64,000 nucleotides of DNA from Cristatella mucedo (Eukaryota; Bryozoa; Phylactolaemata; Cristatellidae): positions 17,213,001-17,277,000 of the forward strand of contig WPIO01000001.1 in the NCBI GenBank assembly GCA_009760855.2, written 5' to 3'. Below, one piece after another: positions 26,601-33,815 of the stretch (positions within the stretch are counted from its first letter, which is position 1; every line of letters starts with the position of its first letter). The position numbers and the translations under genes are program-made. Below the pieces are notes generated by a model. The model ran no database searches and was not told where the DNA came from. It saw only the letters and a program-made list of their open reading frames with translations.

Positions 26601-29600
26601 TCGAGGTAACTCTTTCCATCGGCCTAAAATAAAAGTATTGTGATAGAAGTATAAAATTATGTCAAGCTTTGGCTGTCGAAAACCTTTTTGACATTCGTTG
26701 AACAGAGAGAGGCCTGCTGAGACGAATAGGAAAGGACAAGCTGTCAAAGATTCTCGGCCTGCAACCGTCCACAGTTGTCACTCTGCTCATGAACAGCAGC
26801 AGTAATTGGTTGGGAAGCGATAGCAGTCGCCATACCGACGACCGTCGCGAGGCTCTGGGTGGCTTAGCTGCGGCTCTTTTTGGCAGTACTTACGGAGTCA
26901 GTCTTCACGGAGTCAGACTATCCTGCGGCTCATCACAACAATTATTTGGTAAGCTTTGGTAGAGGCTACGGCTTGCGGCCGCTTGAATTCTCCGTTGGCG
27001 CTGAGCCAAGCTTTATGAGGCTGCTGCGAGCGCGTCGAATATCACAAGCGTGGCCACTGGCTTTTCTATGTCAGTGCGCTGACGCAGAGAGCCGGTAATG
27101 TACACCCTTCTGATATTCTAACCGCGGCAAATAGAGATCGGGCTCACTTCAAGCCGCTTGTCTTTCATGCACATCGCAAGGATTGTTCTCGCCTATTGAT
27201 GCCGCGACTAAGCAGACGGATATCCGCCATTACAGACTCGGCTAGTCGGCTTCACGCTGCTCTTTTGACCGGTGAGCCGAACGAACTGAGGAGCAGCAGC
27301 CATGGATCAGTCATGAATCGGTGCCTCGTCGGCCAGCCCGAGTATTCGGCCGTTGCAGTTGTTTTCGGTAAGGCACTGTTGCCCCATTCACTAGTCAGCT
27401 TTCAATTTCCGTAGAAACTGCCGCGATCTTCTAGGCTCCACAGGGAAACTCACGACGCTGCAAAACGTATTAACTGTACATGCGCTTGTAAGGGCAGCCA
27501 TGATGCCTGTGCCTACGCTGGTCTTTCGAAAGGGTCTCTCTCCGAGCAAGCGACTTTAGGAAAGGCTGCGAAAGTCACTTGCTTGGTCACTTGTCTGCTC
27601 GGTGCAATCAGATCGGTTTAACAGCTTTCGTGACCTTCGCGATCCTAGCTAGCGGCAACAGCAGGCCAGCCTCCAAAGTTGGCCCTTCAAGCAAGCTACA
27701 GGCTCTGCGGATCAACATGCCCAAGCAATTGCTAGTATGCAAGGCGTGCAGGGTAGGCTAGGGTGGCTACTAAAATGTTTGCCACTCCTTCACTAGTCTA
27801 CCTTGCCGGGTCAGGGATTTCTCAGGGGATTCCTTGACGACTCTGCACACGGGGCCTCCCAAAGCTCGGCAGAGGCTCCCATTGAATATAGCACAGATTA
27901 TAAGTTCTCTTGTAAATCCTTATTCGACTTTGGCGTGGTCTGGCACTGTCTGTCTAGCCCTTTGGTCATCCGTATGCTTCTAGTCGCTTTGCAGCACACT
28001 GCCAGCACGAGGCAGTGTTTCGCAAAATAGACTCGTTGCTGGGTATTGACTGAGTTGCTACGGTCATAAAAACTGTTTTAAATGGTCTTAAACTCTGCAT
28101 CTCCTTGGTGCAATCAGATGGGACACCAAGTGAGCAATTTAATCTGCTGGCAACAAAGCCGAGGTGTCCGAGGGCGGCAAGGCCTACATTCATCACTTTT
28201 AATGCTGAGCCTCTGAGCTGTCCTTAACCGGCACATGGCGAGCTACCAGTGCAACATAACCGCCAGGTGACTCTTTTGTTCTCCACCTCAACGTGTGGTC
28301 GGTGGGCTAACGTACTCGGAGAGCTTAACTGTCTACTTTAATTCTATACCAGTACTTTAGGTTATGAAAGCAAATCGTACTCTTGAATACGATGAATATA
28401 GTAGCTTATATTTTAAATAAGAACAAATTATCCAAATGCCTATTTTAGTTATGATATAATTCCCGATATTCCCCGATGTTCGAATGATAGTCTAGTTGAG
28501 ATCTAACTATTGTCGAGTTGAATTCAATGGGTCACATTTAGGTATTAGAGTGTGTGGTTCAGCCCGATTATTCGTAAGTTCGTGCGAATTTTTAATATGT
28601 TATCGGTGAATGATATTATACCCAGTTTGTGCCTGGCGCATACCGAAAATGAAAGGACAGAAACTCATGAGTGTGATGTGCAGGCTGCTTCCATAAAAAG
28701 TTCCAATGACTGCTGCTTTGCCACTTCAAAAACCAGTGCAATACTTAACCAGGCTAATGACGCAAAATATCATTTTGGTATTTGCTAACAATTTATTTAC
28801 TTTGTTAGGGAAAAACCACGGGTGCTCGATTGGGCGAAGAGAATATGCCGATCATGCTTGTGTGCACATGCATTCAAATGTATTCAAAGCACGGAATACT
28901 TCTACCGGTCCTTAAGTTACATTTAGTTCAGGACCTCTGCCTGCTAAGTTTTTTTTTATGGAAAACTAATACGAACCCTGATTAGGGCAAGTAGGAGCAA
29001 AGCAAAGCGCAGAGTCGGTCTGGCTAGCACTGGATCCTTCCTCAAAAAAGATAGCAGGTAATTTCCTGCATCAGACATAGCCAGTGTTTAGAAACAAATA
29101 GATCTGCATACGATGTATGGCTAGTGATATGTTCGTAAATGCATCATGCAGTCAATATCAAAACTTCCTTAGCTTTAAAGGGATTTCAAGGACTGGCAGT
29201 GTATCGTCACTGCATATGGCGATGCATGAGTGCAATGCATGCTTTTGATTTCCGAAAACTGGTTACATATATACAATTTTTGACTGTTTCGAGCAATACA
29301 ATTAAATTGCGAAGTTTGGAATACATTTCAAGTGTAATGGATCATGTGCTTTTTTCGCTTTAAGAAGCTTTTCTGAACCGTGCATCATGAAATGGCATGG
29401 CTCGTTTGTGTGTCGTTCGTCATAAAGAACTAACCTGACTGTCGCTTTAGCTATGTCAGTCACACAACAAGCATTTGATTATGGAATATTCTCTGTAACT
29501 TGAAAAAGTACTTAGCGACCATTCCTACCTTTCCTTTAAAGATACTGAAATCTGGCCCACGCAGCAGACAGATGTCGACTGGTGGACAGCACTAGCATTA

Positions 29601-31609
29601 AAACGATCGATAAAGATATTTCTGTTCATGAAGCATGGTAAGTTGTAGCAGTAATTCGATGGCTACGTATTGCATATCGATGCAGTACCTTCGATTGTGT
29701 GTAAAACAAGTAATCTTGTGCTTTAAGTGAAATACGGCTTGTGCTCTGATAGTATACCTTATGCATATTGGCGATGAACAAAATGGGCTGTCTTCTAAGC
29801 CCTGATCTGGTTCTGGTCTGTATGTTCTAAAGTAAGTAAAGCAATCGAATACCGCCTTGCTGTGCGGTACACCCAAACTTAATTTTGTTCAGGGATCACT
29901 ATAACTAACCCGGAGGCAGCAAAGCAGCTAAAAGACATGTGCTCCAATACTGGTGGAGGCTTATACGAGTTCGCCGACATTGAGGACCTCACGAAACAGT
30001 TGGCTCTTTTACCGTTCCGCATTTCAGCAGCTGCACGCGAGCTGCATCCACTGCCAAGGGTAGTGATGCTATCACCAAATCACACCGTCGTTGCCGAGGC
30101 TGATTGTGCCATTAGGCCGTATGCAAGTGTGCAGAATGCAAACTGGTCGTCTGCAGCTGTGACTACCAAGGAGTTATCGTCCCCGTCTGCGGTGCGGCTA
30201 GAGGAGCTTCGATTTTCCTACGACAACGTGGACATTCAGCTTCATCTGCAAAGTAGCAGCTGCTCAGCAAGACTTCTCCAAACGATGCCGTACATCACGC
30301 TTGAGCTGTATGAGAAAGGTCCATATAACCAGGTGTTTGCCAGCTGGCCGGCAGGTACGCTGCCTTTTCGTGTGAGCACGATCCTCGGCGCGTGGGTATG
30401 TGTGTCCTGAGAATGTGCCTAATGTCTCGCTTGCATTTTCTGCGGGGATGTGTATACATCAAGAACATCCTTCCTCATAGTCTTTCACCAAGCCTCTCTT
30501 TGGTGAGCAGGCGGAACTCAGATGACAGCTGTATAGTTCTGATCGATAGTCATCAGCGTGATGTATATGCTGCAACGACTATATTCAGTGGCCCGACACG
30601 ACTCGCTCTATATTATTTTCGTGTTTTACCTGCTATTGTCTTACTTGCCGCATTGCATTCGGTGTACGCCGTTGACCAGGGTATGCACATGGCAGGCCAC
30701 TAAGGGTTTGATGGGTTCACTTTTGGTAAACTCGCAGCAGCAAAACCATCGCGGATTTGTGGTATAGTGATCAGATGATTGGATAGTTAGAGGATCCAGG
30801 CGCTTTGCATATGAAACAGGGTTCAACCCCACGACCCAGGTCGTTATAAATTAGCATTTCTCAACTGCTGTGACAAAGGAATATCAACTCAGTAGACACA
30901 AGCTTCACTTGCGGCAGCCGACTTTTCAAAGTGTTGCCGATATGCCTCACGTGTGTTCTTGTACTTGATAGCAAATGGTAATGGAGTAAAGGCTGTCATC
31001 AGCATCACTTCTACAGCTTCTGCTTCTCCAGCTACTTACACTATCCGAGTTCGCAATGGGAACAATCCCGTGGACACAAGCCGGCAAAGCAAAGAATACA
31101 AAGTTGCACAATGTGGCAATGCCTACAAAGCCAGGGGCACTAGTTACACAGCTGATATCAGCTTGGATGCCGCAGTAAGTTGCATATTGCTTCAAACCTA
31201 CGCAGTGTTTCACCGCATTTACATTTGCCAAGTTGCTGTGCCGATGTACTTGGGCACTGTTGCGATGTTTTGCTTGCACTTCAAGGTGATTCCACAGTTC
31301 TATCTTTTCGGAACAGACACAGAACTTTAGCCGAGATAACTCTGGCTTACTATTTATTTTATAATTCCTAATAGCAGTACCAGTGTAATGAAATGAAGAT
31401 TCATAGACATGTAGCTGAAAGGAAGTATATCGAGATCACTTAATGCATCGCCCATGCTGCCGAGGATCAAAACTGCCATGTTTTATGGAATGAAAACCTC
31501 TCAACACTGGCAGGCAACACGGAGCTCCTTAGCTAATGGTGCACCAACTTCAAGTACAAGTGCTGCCGGCATTGACTATATATATAATATATATACATAT
31601 ATTATATAG

Positions 31610-31685
<76 letters not shown>

Positions 31686-32989
31686 TCCTATATCCTAATG
31701 CTGCTGTTGCCTGTTGCTAACGTTAGTGTGCAAACATTTGTAGGTATCCATCATATCTGTTGTGGATAACTCAGGATTTGAGCTGCTAAGTTTGCCATAC
31801 ACGGCACCTCGCGTGAAGCTCTCGGGCCCTGCACACGTGACGGACACTAGCCAGCTCACTGTCACGAATGTGGGACAAGCTGCAGCCACGGCTGTGCTTC
31901 GTCTAGTGTCCGAGGATGAAAACACGGAGACATTTGCTTTATCGGAAAGCCAGCTTCGCTTGGAACCGAATGCATCGTCAACAGTGAAACTTGTGCTTAG
32001 CACTCCCCACCTGGCCGACTGTGCTCAGTGGTGGCTGGCTACGCCCCTCAGCAACTGCACCTGCTCTCTGGAGACAAGGTGAGGCTGCTGCTATTTCCCT
32101 TCCAGCTGATTGTCTCGGCTGACTTCATTGGACACTAGCTACCGGCTCAACATGGCTGCGCACTGCTTTTCGGCCTCTGTGTAAGTGGTTGCATTGGCTT
32201 CGAGGAGTGGCCATTGCTGACACTGGAATGCACGACAAGGCTGCTGTGGGAGGCTGCCAGTACAGCTGGAGCTTCACGTGTGGGGCGTTGCTGCATCTGG
32301 GCGTGTCTGGTCGCAGTGTCAATGCCCACCTGTAACTCAAGCTTCTTTGCAGGGCTGTGATCGTTCATCTGATTGCCACCGATGAAGCAGGAAACACTGG
32401 AGCCGACATATTGCCCGTGACTGTGATACGATGTGCCACCTCTGCCAGTCGCGTTGCAACGTCCACGACGGCAGCTGCGACACAAGCCGTGACCACAGCA
32501 CGAGACACACAGGCCGGCAGCCAGCTGACATCGACTTCCGGTCCCGCAACCACCGCCAGCCCTCCGCCACCGACCGACCTCATCACGACCGGCTTCGCTC
32601 GCCCGGTGTCGACAAGCGCTCTTCTTGTCGAAGCAGAATGGAGCTCGACCAGCGCAACGACGACCGCCACCAGCCGGCGCCCGGAGCAAACAGCTGCCAG
32701 CACAGCAGCAAGTCCTGTGGCAGAAAGTGCCGGCACGGCGGTCCCCACTGCCGCTGCCTCTTTTATGCCGCCGCACGTGGCCAGCGACGCGTCGTCGGCC
32801 GCATCGCTAAGGCTGCTGGGAATCACGCTGGCCTGCACGGTTGGCTTCGCACTGCTGTTCGTGCCCATCTTAGGCGGCATCCTGTACATGCGTCACGTCC
32901 TGTGCACGAATCGGTTCGACCAGACGAAACGCACCAAGGCCATATACAAAGACGAAGGCAGGTGGCTGCGGGAAGCAGACGAGCTCTAG
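6587..32989 (+). CDS. VWA7/hemicentin-related VWA-domain membrane protein (whole coding span)
   Basis: Eleven confident or probable coding exons in consistent phase: 6587-6776, 7748-7861, 16237-16422, 18208-18262, 18583-18680, 20075-20266, 26775-26948, 29893-30354, 30972-31174, 31744-32078, 32353-32989. The product starts with a signal peptide, then the conserved N-terminal module of VWA7-like proteins (LHLAQDFYSNTNWIEQ, CSHGG, GGINKES, SPHSFYHGEASKMA). It continues with the end of a VWA domain (SNTGGGLYEF), extracellular beta-rich segments, a Ser/Thr/Pro stalk, a transmembrane helix and a short cytoplasmic tail, so it is a type I membrane protein. The family's biochemical role is poorly known; the VWA fold usually binds ligands through a metal site. 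The VWA core that should lie between 20266 and 26775 was not found. A polyadenylation signal follows at 33795. Family assignment rests on remembered motifs and their order; orthology to VWA7 itself is inferred. Confidence 0.85.
6777..7747 (+). other. Intron 1 of VWA7-like gene
   Basis: GT-AG intron of 971 bases. It contains a long (CT)n run at 7059-7125. Open frames running through it (6981-7580, 7275-7718) are composition artefacts and match no protein I know. Confidence 0.7.
7059..7125. repeat. (CT)n microsatellite
   Basis: About 33 uninterrupted CT dinucleotides in intron 1 of the VWA7-like gene. Confidence 0.95.
7748..7861 (+). CDS. VWA7-like gene exon 2
   Basis: Preceded by CTCTTTGCAG and followed by G|GTGAAT. 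Two bases complete the Gly codon from exon 1, then 37 residues follow, ending NAEQLTE. The segment WWQAAMHFNAEQL corresponds to the conserved DLHFDAERL block of VWA7-like proteins (aromatic or acidic residues, His-Phe, Asp/Asn, Ala-Glu). It ends in phase 1 and joins exon 3 in frame. Confidence 0.9.
8265..8360 (-). repeat. L2-like LINE 3' tail fragment
   Basis: AT-rich (AATAAT)n followed by ACACCTGAAGAGAACTGAAT and TTCTGGCACTTTAAATGTGC, i.e. the reverse of the conserved LINE tail in this window. Only the tail is left. Confidence 0.6.
9400..9427. repeat. Short C-run and (CA)n tract
   Basis: CCCCCC followed by about seven CA units and then a G-run. Simple sequence in intron 2. Confidence 0.8.
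10808..11100. repeat. (TGTGC)n pentanucleotide array, about 58 copies
   Basis: A run of about 293 bases made of the pentamer TGTGC (equally GCTGT/TGCTG) with no visible interruption. It lies in intron 2 of the VWA7-like gene. Because 5 is not a multiple of 3, all three forward frames stay open and give the same Leu-Cys-Cys-Ala-Val repeat, and the reverse strand gives a Thr-Ala-Gln-His-Ser repeat. These are not genes. Confidence 0.98.
11820..11848. repeat. Perfect 11-bp inverted repeat
   Basis: AAGATTTAGCC and its exact reverse complement are separated by seven bases (AGAGAAG). This could form a small hairpin in the intron 2 transcript. No T-run, gene boundary or known element accompanies it. 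Confidence 0.7.
13885..14431 (+). repeat. L2/CR1-like LINE, 5' part of an interrupted copy
   Basis: Decayed reverse-transcriptase C-terminal sequence, recognisable by the order of blocks seen in the other copies: a region like SDVI.RHSLG.H(F)Y, then C.SDIR.C...NFLKLN, then NLGVMFQNDLLLDDHLSSTVK. Stops and frameshifts are present. It is cut at 14432 by a SINE-A insertion and resumes at 14578. Confidence 0.75.
14432..14577 (-). mobile_element. SINE-A inserted into the LINE copy
   Basis: On the minus strand it has a tRNA-like head (CTGGGTTGGTCCAGTGGTTAA, B-box-like GGGCTCGAGCCC) and a tail with GGCGCTTCACATATGCC-type sequence read in reverse, ending in an A-rich stretch. It splits an older LINE, so it is younger than that LINE. 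Confidence 0.8.
14578..15072 (+). repeat. L2/CR1-like LINE, 3' part of the interrupted copy
   Basis: Continues with sequence for H-W-L-P-I-K-Q-G-I-D-F-K-V, then the 3' untranslated region and the tail AGAAAGAGATTTAGCTCTCTG, ending in (TTA)n near 15056-15068. Many substitutions, so an old copy. Confidence 0.75.
15436..15534. repeat. Two (CA)n tracts
   Basis: About 26 CA units at 15436-15488 and ten more at 15515-15534, separated by a 26-base spacer. Simple sequence in intron 2. Confidence 0.95.
16237..16422 (+). CDS. VWA7-like gene exon 3
   Basis: Follows CTGTTTTTGTAG and ends at G|GTGAGC. Two bases complete an Ala codon, then 61 residues. The block LVGRCLHLAQDFYSNTNWIE is the strongest family signature in the window: VWA7 and related proteins have L-x-A-L-H-x-(L/A)-Q-D-F-Y-S-H-(S/T)-N-W-(V/I)-E at this place. 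It is helical and likely part of the N-terminal secreted domain. Confidence 0.95.
16423..18207 (+). other. Intron 3 of VWA7-like gene
   Basis: GT-AG intron of 1785 bases. It contains a G-run at 16656-16665 and a LINE tail fragment near 17048-17130. The open frames at 17587-18109 on both strands match nothing known. Confidence 0.7.
17048..17130 (+). repeat. L2-like LINE 3' tail fragment
   Basis: TGTAAAACACCTGAATAGAG then ATTAGGCTC...GGGGTGCTAGAAA and an AT-rich end, matching the tail pattern of the LINE copies here in diverged form. Confidence 0.5.
18208..18262 (+). CDS. VWA7-like gene exon 4
   Basis: A 55-base exon after TTTACCTTTTAG, ending AG|GTAAAG. It encodes ERGTTIPVDNSPCLSDP between split codons. 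Phases match exon 3 (phase 1) and exon 5 (phase 2). It corresponds to the short Cys-containing stretch after the DFYS..NW block in the family. Confidence 0.8.
18583..18680 (+). CDS. VWA7-like gene exon 5
   Basis: Follows AACCAACAG and ends G|GTAAGA. It encodes 32 residues including LTSGFRSGQDKVKPEPN. This matches the family motif L-T-S-G-Y/F, then a short Pro-rich linker before K-C-S-H-G-G, which opens exon 6. Confidence 0.88.
18905..19065 (+). repeat. SINE-B copy
   Basis: tRNA-like head with a B box (GGTTCGAATCT) next to the palindrome ACGACCGAGGTCGT, followed by the SINE-B body (CTGCAAGTGGTGGTGATAGC, GGCTCTTC) and the end GTACAAAAGGGGCTGTTAAA. Confidence 0.8.
19075..19171 (+). repeat. L2-like LINE tail with (TTA)n
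   Basis: Diverged tail (CAGATTTAGTTCTGCT ... AGGGTGTTATGG) ending in about nine TTA units. It sits directly after the SINE-B copy. Confidence 0.6.
20075..20266 (+). CDS. VWA7-like gene exon 6 (CSHGG / GGINKES block)
   Basis: Starts after GCTTTGTAG. Two bases complete a Gly codon, then 63 residues follow, ending FFIDP at G|GTCTGG. It contains GKCSHGGAEDSSAVLEPMGG, then INKESFDEWLSPHSFYHGEA and SKMATLATVKFF. This matches the invariant KCSHGG...GGINK(D/E)S...SPH..(H)..AA..A block that precedes the VWA domain in VWA7. The donor is chosen because LINE tail sequence begins right after it. GTCTGG is a weak donor, so the exact end is less sure. Confidence 0.9.
20284..20510 (+). repeat. L2-like LINE 3' end
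   Basis: 3' untranslated part and tail of the LINE: sequence like CATGCTGACACTGTCCATGT, CACCTCTAACCGTG, then AGATTAAGTTCTCTGAAGGG, ending in (ATT)n near 20488-20502. No protein part remains. Confidence 0.8.
20560..20735. repeat. (TC)n / CTTCTCTTT tract
   Basis: About 175 bases of pyrimidine-only or near pyrimidine-only sequence on the + strand, mixing (CT)n with CTTCTCTTTCTC units. Long Leu/Ser-rich or Arg/Glu-rich open frames across it come from the repeat. Confidence 0.95.
21430..21535 (+). repeat. L2-like LINE 3' tail
   Basis: GTAAAGTGCCTAAAAGGAAA, then TTGAGTTCTCTGAGGGCGCT, TTATCAAGTG and (TTATTA)n. Close to the consensus seen in the window. Confidence 0.85.
21536..21917 (+). repeat. 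L2-like LINE 3' fragment with end of ORF2
   Basis: Opens with a decayed form of the K-x-W-N-S-x-P-x-S-V-T block (AKVWHRCPASVTTCNEFASF) that ends the LINE protein, continues through the 3' region and ends at (TTATTA)n. It follows directly on the previous tail, so two copies are stacked head to tail. Confidence 0.7.
24698..24885. repeat. AT-rich insert between 19-bp direct repeats
   Basis: AATTAGCTGCTACAGCTCC occurs at 24699-24717 and again at 24789-24807. Between them lie about 71 bases of AT-rich sequence built on ATTAAAT units. Just downstream a second direct repeat, GTTTTCATTATAATGAC, is at 24836-24852 and 24867-24883. The 19-bp pair looks like a target-site duplication or a local duplication. 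Confidence 0.75.
26775..26948 (+). CDS. VWA7-like gene probable exon (end of VWA domain, part 1)
   Basis: Bounded by CCGTCCACAG and G|GTAAGC, open throughout. Two bases then 57 residues beginning VTLLMNSSSNWLGSDSSRHT. Its phases fit both exon 6 and the exon at 29893. In VWA7/hemicentin domains the strand V-x-F-(L/V)-(L/V)-T-G/E comes at this point, after the F-T-D-A strand, followed by a helix and a loop; VTLLMNSS is a plausible form. It has no more specific motif, so support is mainly position, splice sites and phase. Confidence 0.6.
26949..29892 (+). other. Intron 7 of VWA7-like gene
   Basis: GT-AG intron of 2944 bases. I see no strong repeat and no open segment with family motifs. The junction reads on directly from the previous exon to GITITNPEAAKQL, so no missing exon is needed here. 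Confidence 0.6.
29893..30354 (+). CDS. VWA7-like gene exon (end of VWA domain and following beta region)
   Basis: Follows TTTTGTTCAG and ends G|GTACGC. Two bases, then 153 residues. KQLKDMCSNTGGGLYEFADI with DLTKQL matches the last helix and strand of the VWA domain in the family (A-x-x-S-G-G-x-V/L-(F/Y), then a D/V-L...L stretch). The rest (PRVVMLSPNHTVV, YDNVDIQLHLQ, YITLELYEKGPYNQVF) has the alternating hydrophobic pattern of a beta-sandwich segment. Possible N-glycosylation sites are NHT and NWS. Confidence 0.9.
30355..30971 (+). other. Intron 8 of VWA7-like gene
   Basis: 617-base GT-AG intron. A partial SINE-A-like sequence lies at about 30764-30850 on the minus strand. No exon seen. 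Confidence 0.7.
30764..30850 (-). repeat. Partial SINE-A copy
   Basis: Contains CAGGCGCTTTGCATATG and the B-box-like GGGTTCAACCCC with CACGACCCAGGTCGT beside it. Head and tail are degraded. Confidence 0.5.
30972..31174 (+). CDS. VWA7-like gene exon (extracellular beta segment)
   Basis: Follows GTACTTGATAG and ends GCA|GTAAGT. Two bases complete an Ala codon, then 67 residues. PATYTIRVRNGNNPVDTSRQ resembles the family block G-T-W-x-I-(Q/R)-V, a beta strand in the segment after the VWA domain. It ends in phase 0. Confidence 0.9.
31175..31743 (+). other. Intron 9 of VWA7-like gene
   Basis: 569-base GT-AG intron with a long (TA)n tract at 31580-31682. Confidence 0.8.
31580..31682. repeat. (TA)n tract
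   Basis: About 100 bases of near-perfect TA dinucleotides with a few breaks near 31590-31620. Confidence 0.95.
31744..32078 (+). CDS. VWA7-like gene exon (Ig-like/FN3-like segment)
   Basis: Follows CATTTGTAG and ends AG|GTGAGG. It encodes 111 residues in phase 0. The pattern PRVKLSGPAHVTDTSQLTVT ... NVGQAAATAVLRLVSED ... STVKLVLSTP is that of a beta-sandwich domain. In VWA7 the equivalent region reads P-x-x-(V/L)-x-L-x-G-P..., so position and start fit. NAS and NCT are possible glycosylation sites. Confidence 0.9.
32353..32989 (+). CDS. VWA7-like gene last exon (stalk, membrane helix, tail)
   Basis: Follows TTCTTTGCAG. One base completes an Arg codon, then 211 residues to TAG at 32987-32989. 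The first 25 residues (AVIVHLIATDEAGNTGADIL) end a beta domain. About 120 residues of Ser/Thr/Pro/Ala-rich, probably O-glycosylated stalk follow. Then comes a hydrophobic helix LLGITLACTVGFALLFVPIL and a basic-acidic tail ending WLREADEL. The GC-rich stalk also leaves long open frames in other phases (32431-33357 +, 32147-32776 -), which are shadows. Confidence 0.93.
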
Positions 32990-33815
32990 GTCATATAGGT
33001 GCAGTTGGCAGGCACTCTCGTATCTGTGGCAGGCCTGCATCGTGCACTGTCGCTTTGGCTTGGCTAACAGCAGCCACGAACCGGGCAGAGCCGGCGTCAC
33101 CACCTCAGGCGTCGCAGCCACTGCATCCGCCTTCCGCGCTGGAGAGCCGGCTTCGTGCAGAGCGTTCGGGGGAGCCTTGCCGGCTTGCGGCAGGTCGTGG
33201 CCGACACCGCCCGACGTCGGCAGCGACCTGGCAGCCTGCAGCTGAGTGGCCAGAGGGCTGCTCCTCCATCCCGCCCTCTGTGCGCGGACGGCTGCAGCAG
33301 CCAGCGGCAGCCGGGCTAGCTAGTCTTCCTCCCTTTTTAAGCGACCAAGTTTTATAACGAGGCCCCCTACCCCTCCCCCAAGCTGCCGACAACGCTCGGC
33401 CGACAAGTCGCATCGCCCGGTGGTGGTGGCCCTGCAGCTGCCAAGCTTCTCAGTCGACATGAATGCCACGCTTGGCGAAGCACCTGCTGATGCTCGCCCG
33501 ATGGTCTTGGACCAAGCCCACTCGGCAGCGGTGACGGTGGACTGCTGGGAACACCAGCAGTTTTGAATTATTTTTTTCCAAGCTCTCCATTTAATGGGCA
33601 GTATTTATACTGATAATTTATGTGCGTTTTTCCGTACGCCTTCGTACTGGCTAGTCATTTGTTTGCATTCCATTTGCTCGGCCGACGTTCGCCAGCAGGT
33701 GACGACGGCCGGAGGCCCACGGATGTCGACGGCCGGAAGCTGCCCAAGCCAAGGCGCTAGCATCGTTGTGCAGATAGTGTGGCGAGACGGCTTCAATAAA
33801 ACTAGGCCGACGACG
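32990..33815 (+). other. 3' untranslated region of VWA7-like gene
   Basis: GC-rich sequence from the stop codon to just past a canonical polyadenylation signal. No other gene is seen in it. Confidence 0.6.
33795..33800 (+). terminator. Polyadenylation signal AATAAA
   Basis: CTTCAATAAAACTAGG, 806 bases after the VWA7-like stop codon and the first AATAAA downstream of it. The cleavage site would be expected 10-30 bases further on. Confidence 0.65.

Larger units (their letters stand above)
20267..26774 (+). other. Intron 6 region, expected to hold the VWA core exons
   Basis: The 6.5 kb between exon 6 and exon 7 should encode about 150 residues of VWA core (MIDAS D-x-(S/T)-G-S-M, the PF.DP strand, GGGD.PE, F-T-D-A). 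I read the forward strand for these motifs and found none that convinces. Weak candidates: an open segment 26147-26290 between TTTAG and G|GTGAGA in the right phase (YKILVAPAFD...); a segment at 21140-21194 (ASLAVLRAFLQDLPIS); and a GGGD-containing frame at 24310-24370. It also holds LINE tails, a TC tract and AT-rich duplications. Confidence 0.5.

Noticed and set aside
32431-33357. 308-codon open frame, the longest in the window
   Set aside because: Out of frame with the exon that carries the conserved domain, stalk and membrane helix; Arg/His/Pro-rich translation without motifs.
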